Positions 8,170 to 17,458 of a stretch of DNA of 64,000 nt are shown here, in pieces. How positions within the stretch are numbered: the stretch's first letter is position 1; the number at the start of each line of letters is the position of its first letter. Origin of the DNA: Marichromatium bheemlicum (lineage in GTDB: Bacteria > Pseudomonadota > Gammaproteobacteria > Chromatiales > Chromatiaceae). The stretch lies in assembly GCF_012276755.1 (NCBI RefSeq), contig NZ_JAAXKX010000004.1, positions 62,001 to 126,000 on the forward strand, given 5' to 3'. The notes beneath the pieces are model-generated. The model saw nothing but the letters and a program-made list of their open reading frames with translations, was not told where the DNA came from and did not search any database. Position numbers and translations under genes: made by a program.

Positions 8170-9831
8170 TCAAACCGGTGTCGACGCCCCTGCGCCCTCC
8201 TCGTTGGCCCATTGGCGCAGGATGTATTTCTGCAGCTTGCCGGTCGAGGTGCGCGGCAAGGTGGTGAAAACGACCTGCTTGGGCGCCTTGAAATGGGCCA
8301 TGTGTGCGCGGCAGTAATCGATCACCGCCTGTTCGGTGAGTTCGGCACCGGGCATCAGGGTGATAAAGGCGCAGGGCACCTCCCCCCACTTCTCGTCGCG
8401 CTTGGCCACGACGGCGACATCCTGGATCAGGGGGTGGGCCGACAGTGTCTCCTCGACCTCGATCGAGGAGATGTTCTCCCCCCCGGAGATGATGATGTCC
8501 TTGGAGCGATCCTTGATCTCGACATAGCCGTCGGGGTGCCAGACGGCGAGATCGCCGCTGTGGAACCAGCCTTGGTCGAAGGCACGACGGGTGGTCTCGG
8601 GATTCTTCAGATATCCCTTCATCACCAGGTTGCCGCGGATCATGATCTCGCCCAGGGTCTCGCCGTCCTGACGGATCGGCTGCAGGGTTGCCGGATCGGC
8701 GACCATAATCGCCGCCTGCATCGGCATCCGCACCCCCTGGCGAGACTTGAGGCGCGCCCGTTCCTCCAGCGCCAATCCGTCCCACGCGTCGTTCCAGGCA
8801 CAGGCCACGCAGGGCCCATAGGTCTCGGTCAGTCCATAGACATGGGTGACCTCGAAGCCCATCGCCTCCATGCCCGCGATCACCGACGACGGTGGCGGCG
8901 CGCCGGCGGTCATCACTCGCACCGATTGCGTGATCTCGGCCTTCGCCTCGGCCGGTACCTCGTTGATCATCTTCAATACGATCGGTGCCCCACACAGATG
9001 GGTGACTCCTTCGCGGGCGATGGTCTCGACGATCGGTCGCGCCCGGACATGACGCAGGCAGACGTTGACCCCGGCCATCGCCGCCATCGTCCACGGGAAG
9101 CACCAGCCGTTGCAGTGAAACATCGGTAGGGTCCAGAGATAGACCGCGTGATTCGGTAACCCCCAGCTCAGTACATTGTTGATCGCACCGAGATAGGCGC
9201 CGCGATGGTGATAGACGACGCCCTTGGGGTTGCCGGTGGTGCCTGAGGTGTAGTTGAGGGTGATCGCCCGCCACTCGTCATCGGGCACTCGCCACGAATA
9301 CGTCGGATCACCCTCGGCGAGAAAGGACTCGTAGTCGAGTTCGCCGATCGGCGCCTGGGCTCCCTCGAAAGAGGCATCGGCGATATCGACCACCAGGATC
9401 TCGCGCTCGAGGCGCGCCAACGCCCGACCGACGACCTCGGCGCACTCACAATCGACCAATACCGCCTTGGCCTCGGCGTGCTCGAGGATGAAGGCGATCG
9501 CCGGGGCATCGAGGCGGGTGTTGATCGAGTTCAGTACCGCGCCCGCCATCGGGACACCGAAGTGGGCCTCGAAGTGGGCGGGGATGTTGGGGGCGATGAT
9601 CGAGACGGTGTCACCCGGCTTGATACCGCGACGCTCGAGTGCGCTGGCGAGACGGCGGCAACGTCGATAGGTCTCGGCCCAATCGCGTCTGATCTCGCCG
9701 TGCACCATCGCTAGCTTGTGCGGATAGATTGCGGCGGTGCGTTCGATGAAGGTCAGCGGGCTGAGCGGCTCGTGGTTGGCCGCCCTGCGTTCGAGGTCCT
9801 GCTCATAGATATCAACGACTGGCTCGGACAT
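8170..9831 (-). CDS. Acyl-CoA synthetase (AMP-forming), DmdB/medium-chain type
   Basis: This 553-residue ANL-superfamily ligase activates a carboxylic acid to acyl-AMP and then acyl-CoA. The P-loop-like motif YTSGTTGNPKGVVYHHRGAY, the A5 motif VYGLTETYGPC, the hinge region SGDLAVWHPDGYVEIKDRSKD, and the final catalytic-Lys motif TSTGKLQKYILRQ are all present. The segment LWTLPMFHCNGWCFPWTMAA is typical of the group that includes DmdB and plant AAE proteins. AGGA lies about 6 bases before the ATG. It is promoter-proximal in the six-gene acyl-CoA operon, so it probably makes the substrate for the dehydrogenase. The exact acid is not deducible. Confidence 0.94.
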   Translation of the reverse strand: MSEPVVDIYEQDLERRAANHEPLSPLTFIERTAAIYPHKLAMVHGEIRRDWAETYRRCRRLASALERRGIKPGDTVSIIAPNIPAHFEAHFGVPMAGAVLNSINTRLDAPAIAFILEHAEAKAVLVDCECAEVVGRALARLEREILVVDIADASFEGAQAPIGELDYESFLAEGDPTYSWRVPDDEWRAITLNYTSGTTGNPKGVVYHHRGAYLGAINNVLSWGLPNHAVYLWTLPMFHCNGWCFPWTMAAMAGVNVCLRHVRARPIVETIAREGVTHLCGAPIVLKMINEVPAEAKAEITQSVRVMTAGAPPPSSVIAGMEAMGFEVTHVYGLTETYGPCVACAWNDAWDGLALEERARLKSRQGVRMPMQAAIMVADPATLQPIRQDGETLGEIMIRGNLVMKGYLKNPETTRRAFDQGWFHSGDLAVWHPDGYVEIKDRSKDIIISGGENISSIEVEETLSAHPLIQDVAVVAKRDEKWGEVPCAFITLMPGAELTEQAVIDYCRAHMAHFKAPKQVVFTTLPRTSTGKLQKYILRQWANEEGAGASTPV

Positions 9832-10017
9832 ACGTTCCTGTAACTCCGATGGTGTTGAGAATCGCTTCCTCGTCTCTTGCCGGAAGCCTGCGCCTGGGTG
9901 TTCGGGACCCGGTCGGTGATGGTTGCTTCACCTGTGAGAGCGGACTCGAACACGTTTAGTTCTCAACGCGTCTCGTCAGCCCGTACTTGATTGCGATTCG
10001 TCAACGACGCTAACACC

Positions 10018-10035
10018 TGACAAACTAGCTTGTCA
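10018..10035. promoter_or_regulatory. 18-bp near-perfect palindrome, candidate TetR operator
   Basis: TGACAAACTAGCTTGTCA is a palindrome with one mismatched pair. On the minus strand it overlaps a perfect -35 hexamer TTGACA (complement of 10031-10036) that points toward the acyl-CoA ligase. The -10 at 17-base spacing is poor. TetR-family operators are typically palindromes of this size, and a TetR-family gene lies at the other end of the operon. Assignment of the protein to the site is inference. Confidence 0.5.
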
Positions 10036-10043
10036 AACGCTCG

Positions 10044-10059
10044 TGTAAAAAGTTTTACA
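10044..10059. promoter_or_regulatory. 16-bp palindrome TGTAAAA-AG-TTTTACA
   Basis: Two perfect 7-base arms surround a 2-base centre, 8 bases from the palindrome at 10018-10035. The position upstream of both divergent operons makes a second regulator site plausible. No known operator consensus is recognised with confidence. Confidence 0.4.
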
Positions 10060-10281
10060 TAATCTCTACAAGCGAGTTACGGGTGAATGACGACAACACC
10101 CGCGATGTTGTCCAACCCACCATCGACGATGGCTGCCGAATGGTAACGATCAACACAACGTCGACCCATGGGTTCATGAACGAGACTTGGATTGATCGCC
10201 CCCCGGTCCTGATGCAGGATGGAACGAGAAGACCGCCGCACGGCGGTGATGACGAGACGAGCGGATGAGGAGTCGCAAACG

Positions 10282-13200
10282 GTGACGGATTCGGCGCACT
10301 GGCCCACCGGATTCATGCTGATCCAGGGCAACCGGCTGGAGTCGCTGCGCGACCTGCTGACCACCTGGATCGCACGTTATCCACTCCACCCACTCGAAGA
10401 CGAAGTGGTCCTGGTACAGAGCAACGGTATCGCCCAATGGATCAAGCTCGCCCTCGCCGAACCACCCACGGAGGCGATCGGCGGTGGCTGTGGAATCTCC
10501 GCCGCACTGCGGGTGATGCTGCCCGGACGCTTCGTCTGGGAGGCCTATCGCGGCGTGCTCGGTGAGCTGCCGACAAACTCCCCCTACGACAAGGCCCCGC
10601 TCACCTGGCGTATCCACCGCCTGCTCGGCACGCTCTCACAACGCCCCGCCGATCCGCTCCTCGCCCCACTACAAGCCTTCATGCACGGCGAGGAACGCGA
10701 CCGGCGCCGCCATCAGCTCGCCGAACGGCTCGCCGACCTCTTCGACCAATACCAGGTCTATCGCGCCGACTGGCTGGCTGCCTGGGGGGCCGGCGACGAC
10801 TGCCTGATCCGCGCCAATGGCACGCGCCAGCGCTTGCCCGAGGACCAACGCTGGCAACCCCTACTGTGGCGACTGCTACACCAGGACCTCGCGCACAGCG
10901 ACCACGCCGGCGATCCACTCGCCCAGGCCAGTCGCGCCGAGATCCATCGCCGCTTTCTCGCCACCGTCGAGGACACCCCGGCCGCGCGCCTTCCACGTCG
11001 GGTCATCGTCTTCGGTATTTCCTCACTCCCTCGCCAGACCTTGGAGGTCCTCGAGGGGATCGCCACCCACAGCCAAGTGATGCTCTTCGTCCACAACCCC
11101 AGCCGTCACTACTGGGGCGACATCATCGAGGGCCGGACCCTGTTCTCACGCGCCTATGGGCGCAGCCACGCGCGCAAGGTCCCGGAGAACGTCGACGAGA
11201 CCGCACTCCACCTCCACGGCCACCCATTGCTCGCCGCTTGGGGACGGCAGGGTCGCGATTACATCCGACTGCTCGACGAACACGACCGGCGCGAACACTA
11301 CGAAGGCGTGTTCCGCGCCCAATCACTCGACATCGACCTGTTCGACCCACCCGAACAGCACCACCTGCTCGCCCAGCTCCAGGACGACATCCTCGAGCTG
11401 CGCCCACTCGCCGAACGCCAGCAACGGGCCGCGACGATCGATCCACGAGACGACCACAGCCTGCGCTTCAGCATTGCCCACAGCGCCCAGCGTGAGGTCG
11501 AGATCCTCCACGACCAGTTGCTCGAGGCCTTCATCACCGCCGAGGCCTCGGGCCGCCCGCTCGCACCACGCGAGATCCTGGTAATGGTCCCCGACATCGA
11601 CGTCTATGCCCCGCACATCACCGCGGTCTTCGGGCGCATTCCCCGCCAGGACCCACGTCACCTGCCCTTCCATATCGCCGATCAAGGCGAACGCCACCGC
11701 AACCCGCTGTTGATCGGACTCGCCACCCTGCTCGAACTACCGCGCGCGCGCTTCACCGTCACCGAGTTGCTCGATCTGCTCGACATCGCCGCACTGCGCA
11801 CGCGCTTTGGCATCGGCGCCGAGGATCTACCACGCCTGCGCCACTGGATCACTGGCGCCAATGTGCGCTGGGGACTCGACGGGCGCCAGCGCGAGCACCT
11901 CGGCCTACCCGCTGCGGCAGAGCGCAACACCTGGCGCTTCGGGCTGCGACGCCTGCTGCTTGGTTTCGCCGCCGGCCCCGCCGCCGCCTGGCAAGGTATC
12001 GAGCCCCACCCCGAGGTGGCAGGGTTGGAGGCGGCCCTGCTCGGCCCGTTGATCACCCTCCTGGAGACCCTGGAGCACTACTGGGAGCGGCTCGGTGACC
12101 CGCGCACCCCGGGGGCGTGGGTCACGACCCTCGAGCAATTGCTCGATGATTGCTTCACCCCTTGCGGCGAGAACGACGAGATCGCCCTGACACGGGTGCG
12201 CGAGACCCTCGAGCAATGGGAGGAGGACTGTCGCCAAGCCAGGGCCGAAGACGAGAAGCTCGCCCTCGAGGTGATGCGCGAGACGCTACTGCGCGGACTC
12301 GACGCCCCTAGCCTCACCCAGCGCTTCCTCGGCGGCGCGATCAACTTCGCCACCCTGATGCCGATGCGTGCCATCCCCTTCCGTCAGATCTGGCTGCTGG
12401 GGATGAACGACAGCGACTATCCACGCAATCATCGTCCCCCGGACTTCGACCTGATGGCCGATGACTACCGCCCGGGCGACCGCTCACGCCGTGAGGATGA
12501 CCGTTACCTCTTTCTCGAGGCACTGCTCTCGGCGCGCGAGCGACTATCGATCAGCTGGATCGGGCGCAATATCCGCGACAACACCCCTAAGACCCCCTCG
12601 GTCCTGGTCGGTCAGCTGCGAGAACACCTCGCCGCCGGTTGGCGCTGCGCCAACCCCGCCGGCGACGGCCAGACCCTGCTCACGGCGCTCACCACCGAGC
12701 ACCCGCTACAACCCTTCAGCCGCGCCTACTTCCGCCCCGAGCGCGATCCACGTCTGTTCACCTATGCCCGCGAGTGGCGCCAGATCCACGAGCCCACGTC
12801 CCCCGACGGCAGCGCCCGCCTGCCGCACTGGACCCCAGAGGGGCCGCTCGACCTGCGCCGACTCGCCCAATTCCTCCGCGCCCCGGTCGATGCCCTGTTT
12901 CGCCAACGTCTCCAGATCGATCGCCCACGCGCCAGCGAACGCCCGGCCGATGTCGAGACCTTCGCCCTCGACGGCCTGCTCAACTGGCAGCTCAGCGATG
13001 CGTTGATCGCCGAGCTGTTCGACCCGGCCGATATCGAGGCCGAACTCGCGCCCCGGCTGGAGGCCGCGCTCGAACGCCTGCAGATCCGTGGTGATCTACC
13101 CGCGGGCGCCCAGGGCGAACTCCTCGCCGCGCGCATCGGCGCACGCCTCGTCGACCTTCACGAGCGCTGGCGGAGACTGCGCCGCGACCACCCGCACGAT

Positions 13201-13776
13201 CTCGGCTATCCCCCACCCCTCACCCTCGAACAGCGCACCGACAGCGACGTCGTGTTGCGACTCGAGGACCAGCTCGGCGCCCAACTCGGCGCCGCGCACC
13301 AGGACACACGCATCCAACTTCGGCTCAGCGCCAGCAGCATCGTCAAAGACAAACGCTACCGCTGGCACCAGATCGTCGAGCACTGGCTGCACCATCTCGC
13401 CGTCCAGCTCTCCGGCGAACCGGTCGCCACCTGGGTGCTCACCCCCGCAGGCCGACTGCAGCTGCGCCCACTCGACCCGGACCAGGCACGAGGCTGCCTG
13501 CAACGACTGCTCACGGCCTGGTGGGCGGGGATGCGCGCACCCCTGCCGGCAACCCTGGAGACCGGCATCGCCTGGCTTGAGCAACGCGACGACACCTCGG
13601 TCCTCGAAACCGCCTTCGCCCGCGCCCGCGCCCGCAGCGGCTATCTCGGACGCTGTTACCCGGACGCCGCCAGCCTGCAGCAACACGCCCAGTTCATCGA
13701 CTGGGCCGAGCGGCTCTACGCCCCTCTCTACACCACCATCAAGGATCCCGATCAGGCCACCTGGGATGACTGCTGA
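10282..13776 (+). CDS. recC: RecBCD exonuclease V subunit RecC
   Basis: RecC is the Chi-recognition and DNA-splitting subunit of RecBCD. From this start the protein has 1164 residues, close to E. coli RecC (about 1120). Family features include the N-terminal IQGNRLESLRDLL and [35 protein letters not shown], the dead-helicase region GAINFATLMPMRAIPFRQIWLLGMNDSDYPR, and the C-terminal inactive nuclease-like domain. The GTG at 10282 is chosen because AGGAG lies 9 bases before it and the conserved sequence starts soon after. ATGs at 10219 and 10249 would add 21 or 11 residues with weaker support. The stop overlaps the recB start by 11 bases. Confidence 0.95.
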   Translation: MTDSAHWPTGFMLIQGNRLESLRDLLTTWIARYPLHPLEDEVVLVQSNGIAQWIKLALAEPPTEAIGGGCGISAALRVMLPGRFVWEAYRGVLGELPTNSPYDKAPLTWRIHRLLGTLSQRPADPLLAPLQAFMHGEERDRRRHQLAERLADLFDQYQVYRADWLAAWGAGDDCLIRANGTRQRLPEDQRWQPLLWRLLHQDLAHSDHAGDPLAQASRAEIHRRFLATVEDTPAARLPRRVIVFGISSLPRQTLEVLEGIATHSQVMLFVHNPSRHYWGDIIEGRTLFSRAYGRSHARKVPENVDETALHLHGHPLLAAWGRQGRDYIRLLDEHDRREHYEGVFRAQSLDIDLFDPPEQHHLLAQLQDDILELRPLAERQQRAATIDPRDDHSLRFSIAHSAQREVEILHDQLLEAFITAEASGRPLAPREILVMVPDIDVYAPHITAVFGRIPRQDPRHLPFHIADQGERHRNPLLIGLATLLELPRARFTVTELLDLLDIAALRTRFGIGAEDLPRLRHWITGANVRWGLDGRQREHLGLPAAAERNTWRFGLRRLLLGFAAGPAAAWQGIEPHPEVAGLEAALLGPLITLLETLEHYWERLGDPRTPGAWVTTLEQLLDDCFTPCGENDEIALTRVRETLEQWEEDCRQARAEDEKLALEVMRETLLRGLDAPSLTQRFLGGAINFATLMPMRAIPFRQIWLLGMNDSDYPRNHRPPDFDLMADDYRPGDRSRREDDRYLFLEALLSARERLSISWIGRNIRDNTPKTPSVLVGQLREHLAAGWRCANPAGDGQTLLTALTTEHPLQPFSRAYFRPERDPRLFTYAREWRQIHEPTSPDGSARLPHWTPEGPLDLRRLAQFLRAPVDALFRQRLQIDRPRASERPADVETFALDGLLNWQLSDALIAELFDPADIEAELAPRLEAALERLQIRGDLPAGAQGELLAARIGARLVDLHERWRRLRRDHPHDLGYPPPLTLEQRTDSDVVLRLEDQLGAQLGAAHQDTRIQLRLSASSIVKDKRYRWHQIVEHWLHHLAVQLSGEPVATWVLTPAGRLQLRPLDPDQARGCLQRLLTAWWAGMRAPLPATLETGIAWLEQRDDTSVLETAFARARARSGYLGRCYPDAASLQQHAQFIDWAERLYAPLYTTIKDPDQATWDDC

Positions 13777-16700
13777 ACCCAACCGTCTCGACCCACTCGC
13801 CATCCCGCTCTCCGGTGCCCGCCTGATCGAGGCCAGCGCCGGCACCGGCAAAACCTTCACCCTGGCGATGCTCTATCTCCGGCTGGTACTCGGCCATGGT
13901 GTCGCCCTCGGCGCGCGCACCCGCCTGCAGCCACCAGAGATCCTGGTGGTGACCTTCACCAATGCCGCTACCGACGAGCTGCGTGGGCGCATCCGCGCCC
14001 GGTTGGTCGAGGCCGCCGCCGCCTTCCGCGCCCCCGAAACGGCCATCGCCGACCCACTGCTCGCTCGATTGCGCGAGGAGATGACCGCGCACACCGACCC
14101 CAATCTCTGCGCCCGTCATCTCGAACAGGCCGCCGAGTGGATGGACGAGGCGGCGATCTCGACCATCCATGCCTGGTGTCACCGCATGCTGCGCGAGCAC
14201 GCCTTCGACAGCGGCAACATGTTCGAACTGGAGCTGGAGAACGACGCCGCACCGCTCCTGCGCCAGGCCGTCGAGGACTATTGGCGTAGCGGCTACGGCG
14301 GGCTCGATCGCACCTCCCTCGCCCAGGTCCACGAGCACTGGCAGTCCCCGGCCGCGCTCGAGACAAACCTCGTCGCACTGCTCGGGCTACGCGAGCACGC
14401 CCCGCCCGCGCCCTCGCAGCCTCCCGAGGCGATCATCGCCGACGTGCTTGCGGCACGTCGCCAACGGATCGATACGCTCAAGCGGGAGTGGGCGGAACAG
14501 GATTGGTGCGGCCAACTCGAGACCCTCTTCGAGGAGGCCGCCGCGCGCAAGGCGTTCAACCAGCGCCAGCTCAACAGCAAGCACCGCAGTGAGGTCATCG
14601 CGCGCCTGCGTGACTGGATCGCCGACCCCGAGGCCGAACACCCCGCACTGAAGCGCGACAGTCGCTCCTGGCAGCGGATGTCCTCGCGGGCCGTCACCGA
14701 GATCTGGAAGGATGGCCACCCACCGGTCGACCGCCCCGCCTGCCGCGCGCTCGAGGCGCTCTTCTCCCAGCTCGCCGAACTCCCCGAACTCCGCCCGGCG
14801 TTGCTCGCCCACGCCCTGCACGGGGTCGCCGAGCGCATCGAGCAGGAGAAGCGCGCCCGGGCGCTGCTCACCCAACACGACCTGCTGGAACGACTCGACC
14901 GGGCCTTGCAGGGCGCGCAGGGTGCGCGCCTGGCTACCACCATCCGTCGCCAGTTCCCCTTCGCCCTGGTCGACGAGTTCCAGGACACCGACCCGCTGCA
15001 GTACCGCATCTTCGCCACCGTCTACCGCCCCGAGGAGAATGCCCCCGAGACCGGGCTGTTCATGATCGGCGACCCCAAGCAGTCGATCTACGCCTTCCGC
15101 GGCGCCGACATCCACACCTATCTGCGCGCCCGCGCCGCCACCGCGCCCCGGCACTACAGCCTCGATACCAACTATCGCTCCAACCCGGCGCTGATCGCCG
15201 GCATCAACGCGCTCTTCACCCAGGCCGAGCAACGCCCGGGAGGTGCCTTTCTGTTCCGCGACGAGACCGCCGACCCGGTCCCCTTCCTCCCCGTCTCGCC
15301 CAACCCGGCACGCACCGACGACGACCGGCTCCGGGTCAATGGCCGCCCCGCCCCGGTGCTCCAGGCCTGGGTTGCCACCAGCACCGAGGGCAAGCCACTC
15401 GGCAAGGACGACTATGTGCGGCGGATGGCCGAGAGCACCGCGCGTACCATCGCCACGCTCCTCGCCGCGCAGACGCACGCCACCCTCGGCGAGGGCCGGG
15501 CGCTACGCGCCGGTGATATCGCGATCCTGGTCAATCGCCACCAAGAGGCACGCCGGGTCCGCGACGCCCTCCACCAGCTCGGGGTGCCCAGCGTCTACCT
15601 CTCCGAACGCAGCAGCGTCTACCAGAGCCAACAGGCCCAGGACCTACTGCTGTTGCTGCGCGCCGTCGCCGCCCCCTTCGACGAGCGGCTGATGCGTCAG
15701 GCGCTGGCCTGTGACCTCATCGGTCTGCCGCTCGACCAACTCGATCGGCTCAACCACGACGAACTCTATTGGGACGACTGCGGCGAACGACTCAGGCGCT
15801 ATCACCAACTGTGGCGCACCCAGGGAGTGCTACCGTTGCTCTATCGCGCCCTCGCCGACTTCGCCATCGCCCCCCGACTGCTCGCCCGTGCCGATGGTGA
15901 ACGCGCACTCACCGACCTGCTCCATCTCGGCGAGCTACTCGCCCGCGCCAGCCAACAACTCGACGGCGAGCAGGCCCTGGTGCGCGCGCTCGAGGAGCGC
16001 ATCCAGGGCGAGGGCGGCGAAGATGCCGAGACCCAGCAATTGCGCCTGGAGAGCGACGCCGATCTGGTGCAGGTGATCACCATCCACAAGTCCAAGGGGT
16101 TGGAGTATCCAGTGGTGTTCGTCCCCTTCATCGCCACCACCCGTCAGGTGCAGCAGGGCGATCTCCCGATCAAGACCCATGATGCCGAGGGCCGACTGCA
16201 AATCCATCTCCATGCCAACCCGACGCTGATCGAACAGGCCGACCGCGAGCGCCTCGGCGAGGACCTGCGCAAGCTCTATGTCGCCCTGACCCGGGCGCGC
16301 GACGCCCTCTGGCTCGGGCTCGGACCCACCAAGGACCTGCCGGTCACCGCGCTCGGCTATCTGCTCGGGATCGACGAACCGCTCACGCTCGAAGCCGCAC
16401 TCAAGCGCTGGCCGGCGCTGACCACACACCCCGAGCCCACCCCGGTCGCGGCGCTGAGTGCACCGGGGGCGGCCGAGCCGCTCGACAGCGCTCGACCACC
16501 ACCGCACCATCCGCCGCGCCCCTGGTGGATCACCAGTTACTCGGCACTTGCCCGGCGCAGCGCCAGCACGACCGCGCCCGATGAGCGTGAAACCGCCGCT
16601 CAGGAGACCGCCTTCGAGGAAGCATTGATCACCCCCCAAGAGACGGTCATCATCGATCCGAGCACCGCCACCGGGCTACACGGCTTCCCGCGAGGCAGTC

Positions 16701-17458
16701 GCTATGGCACCTTTCTCCACGGCCTGCTCGAGTGGGCCGCGACCCTGGAGTGGCACGCCCCCGAGGGCGAGCCCCAGCGCAGCTATCGCGCCGCGCGCGC
16801 CGCCACCGCGCTACGCCGCGAGACCATCGCCCGGCGGTGCAACAGACGTGGGTTGAGCACCTGGGTCGACACCCTCGACCAGTGGCTGGCGGCCTATCTG
16901 GAACGCACCTGGTCGCTCACCGCGATCGGTGGCACCTCCTTCAGTCTCGTCGATCTCGATCCTGCGCACCTCCAGGTCGAACTCGAGTTCTGGATCCAGG
17001 CCCGAGCGGTCGACACCACCGTGCTCGACACCCTGGTGCGCCAGCACATCATCCCGGGCGCGGCACGCCCAGCGCTCGAGCGCCAACAGCTCGAGGGCAT
17101 GCTCAAGGGCTTCATCGATCTGGTCTTCGAGCACCAGGGACGCTTCTACCTACTCGACTGGAAGTCCAACTGGCTCGGCCCGGATGACGCCGCCTACAGC
17201 GTGCCGGCGATGCGCGAGGCGGTACTCACCGCCCGCTACGACCTGCAGTACGCGCTCTATCTACTCGCGCTCCACCGCCTGCTGCGCGCGCGACTGCCGG
17301 ATTACGACCCCGCGCATCATCTCGGTGGCGCCATCTACGCCTTCCTACGTGGCGCCGAGGCCCCCACCCAGGGGCTCTATCTCGACCGGCCACCAGCGGC
17401 CTTCATCACCGCGCTCGACCGGGTGTTCGCCGGGCAGGGCGAGGAGGCAGCGGCATGA
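13766..17458 (+). CDS. recB: RecBCD exonuclease V helicase-nuclease subunit RecB
   Basis: RecB is the 3'-5' helicase and the nuclease of RecBCD, about 1230 residues here. Superfamily 1 motifs are complete: Walker A EASAGTGKTFTLAMLYLRL (residue about 20), Walker B LVDEFQDTDPLQYRIF (about 400), GDPKQSIYAFRGADIHTYL, DTNYRSNPALI, VITIHKSKGLEYPVVFVPF, and motif VI KLYVALTRARDALWLG (about 835). The C-terminal nuclease domain has GTFLHGLLEW and the catalytic LLDWKSNWLG (about 1128), followed by YDLQYALYLLALHRLL. The frame runs open upstream to 13088 inside recC, but the ATG at 13766, which gives MTAEPNRLDPL, is the family start. It overlaps recC by 11 bases and recD by 4. Confidence 0.97.
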   Translation: MTAEPNRLDPLAIPLSGARLIEASAGTGKTFTLAMLYLRLVLGHGVALGARTRLQPPEILVVTFTNAATDELRGRIRARLVEAAAAFRAPETAIADPLLARLREEMTAHTDPNLCARHLEQAAEWMDEAAISTIHAWCHRMLREHAFDSGNMFELELENDAAPLLRQAVEDYWRSGYGGLDRTSLAQVHEHWQSPAALETNLVALLGLREHAPPAPSQPPEAIIADVLAARRQRIDTLKREWAEQDWCGQLETLFEEAAARKAFNQRQLNSKHRSEVIARLRDWIADPEAEHPALKRDSRSWQRMSSRAVTEIWKDGHPPVDRPACRALEALFSQLAELPELRPALLAHALHGVAERIEQEKRARALLTQHDLLERLDRALQGAQGARLATTIRRQFPFALVDEFQDTDPLQYRIFATVYRPEENAPETGLFMIGDPKQSIYAFRGADIHTYLRARAATAPRHYSLDTNYRSNPALIAGINALFTQAEQRPGGAFLFRDETADPVPFLPVSPNPARTDDDRLRVNGRPAPVLQAWVATSTEGKPLGKDDYVRRMAESTARTIATLLAAQTHATLGEGRALRAGDIAILVNRHQEARRVRDALHQLGVPSVYLSERSSVYQSQQAQDLLLLLRAVAAPFDERLMRQALACDLIGLPLDQLDRLNHDELYWDDCGERLRRYHQLWRTQGVLPLLYRALADFAIAPRLLARADGERALTDLLHLGELLARASQQLDGEQALVRALEERIQGEGGEDAETQQLRLESDADLVQVITIHKSKGLEYPVVFVPFIATTRQVQQGDLPIKTHDAEGRLQIHLHANPTLIEQADRERLGEDLRKLYVALTRARDALWLGLGPTKDLPVTALGYLLGIDEPLTLEAALKRWPALTTHPEPTPVAALSAPGAAEPLDSARPPPHHPPRPWWITSYSALARRSASTTAPDERETAAQETAFEEALITPQETVIIDPSTATGLHGFPRGSRYGTFLHGLLEWAATLEWHAPEGEPQRSYRAARAATALRRETIARRCNRRGLSTWVDTLDQWLAAYLERTWSLTAIGGTSFSLVDLDPAHLQVELEFWIQARAVDTTVLDTLVRQHIIPGAARPALERQQLEGMLKGFIDLVFEHQGRFYLLDWKSNWLGPDDAAYSVPAMREAVLTARYDLQYALYLLALHRLLRARLPDYDPAHHLGGAIYAFLRGAEAPTQGLYLDRPPAAFITALDRVFAGQGEEAAA

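Larger units (their letters stand above)
9832..10281. other. Divergent intergenic region between acyl-CoA operon and recC
   Basis: This 450-base region separates two divergent operons and shows no convincing gene. It must hold promoters for both. Its central part (about 10010-10075) is AT-rich and carries two separate palindromes, entered individually. An ATG-initiated recC extension to 10219 reads into it but has poor ribosome-binding support. Confidence 0.6.

Noticed and set aside
8128-9129. + strand frame of 333 residues over the acyl-CoA ligase
   Set aside because: It is antisense to a complete ANL-ligase gene with all motifs and shows no protein-family signal.
13088-13765. Upstream extension of the recB frame by 226 codons inside recC
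   Set aside because: It encodes low-complexity Ser/Arg/Pro-rich shadow sequence. RecB homology starts at the ATG at 13766.
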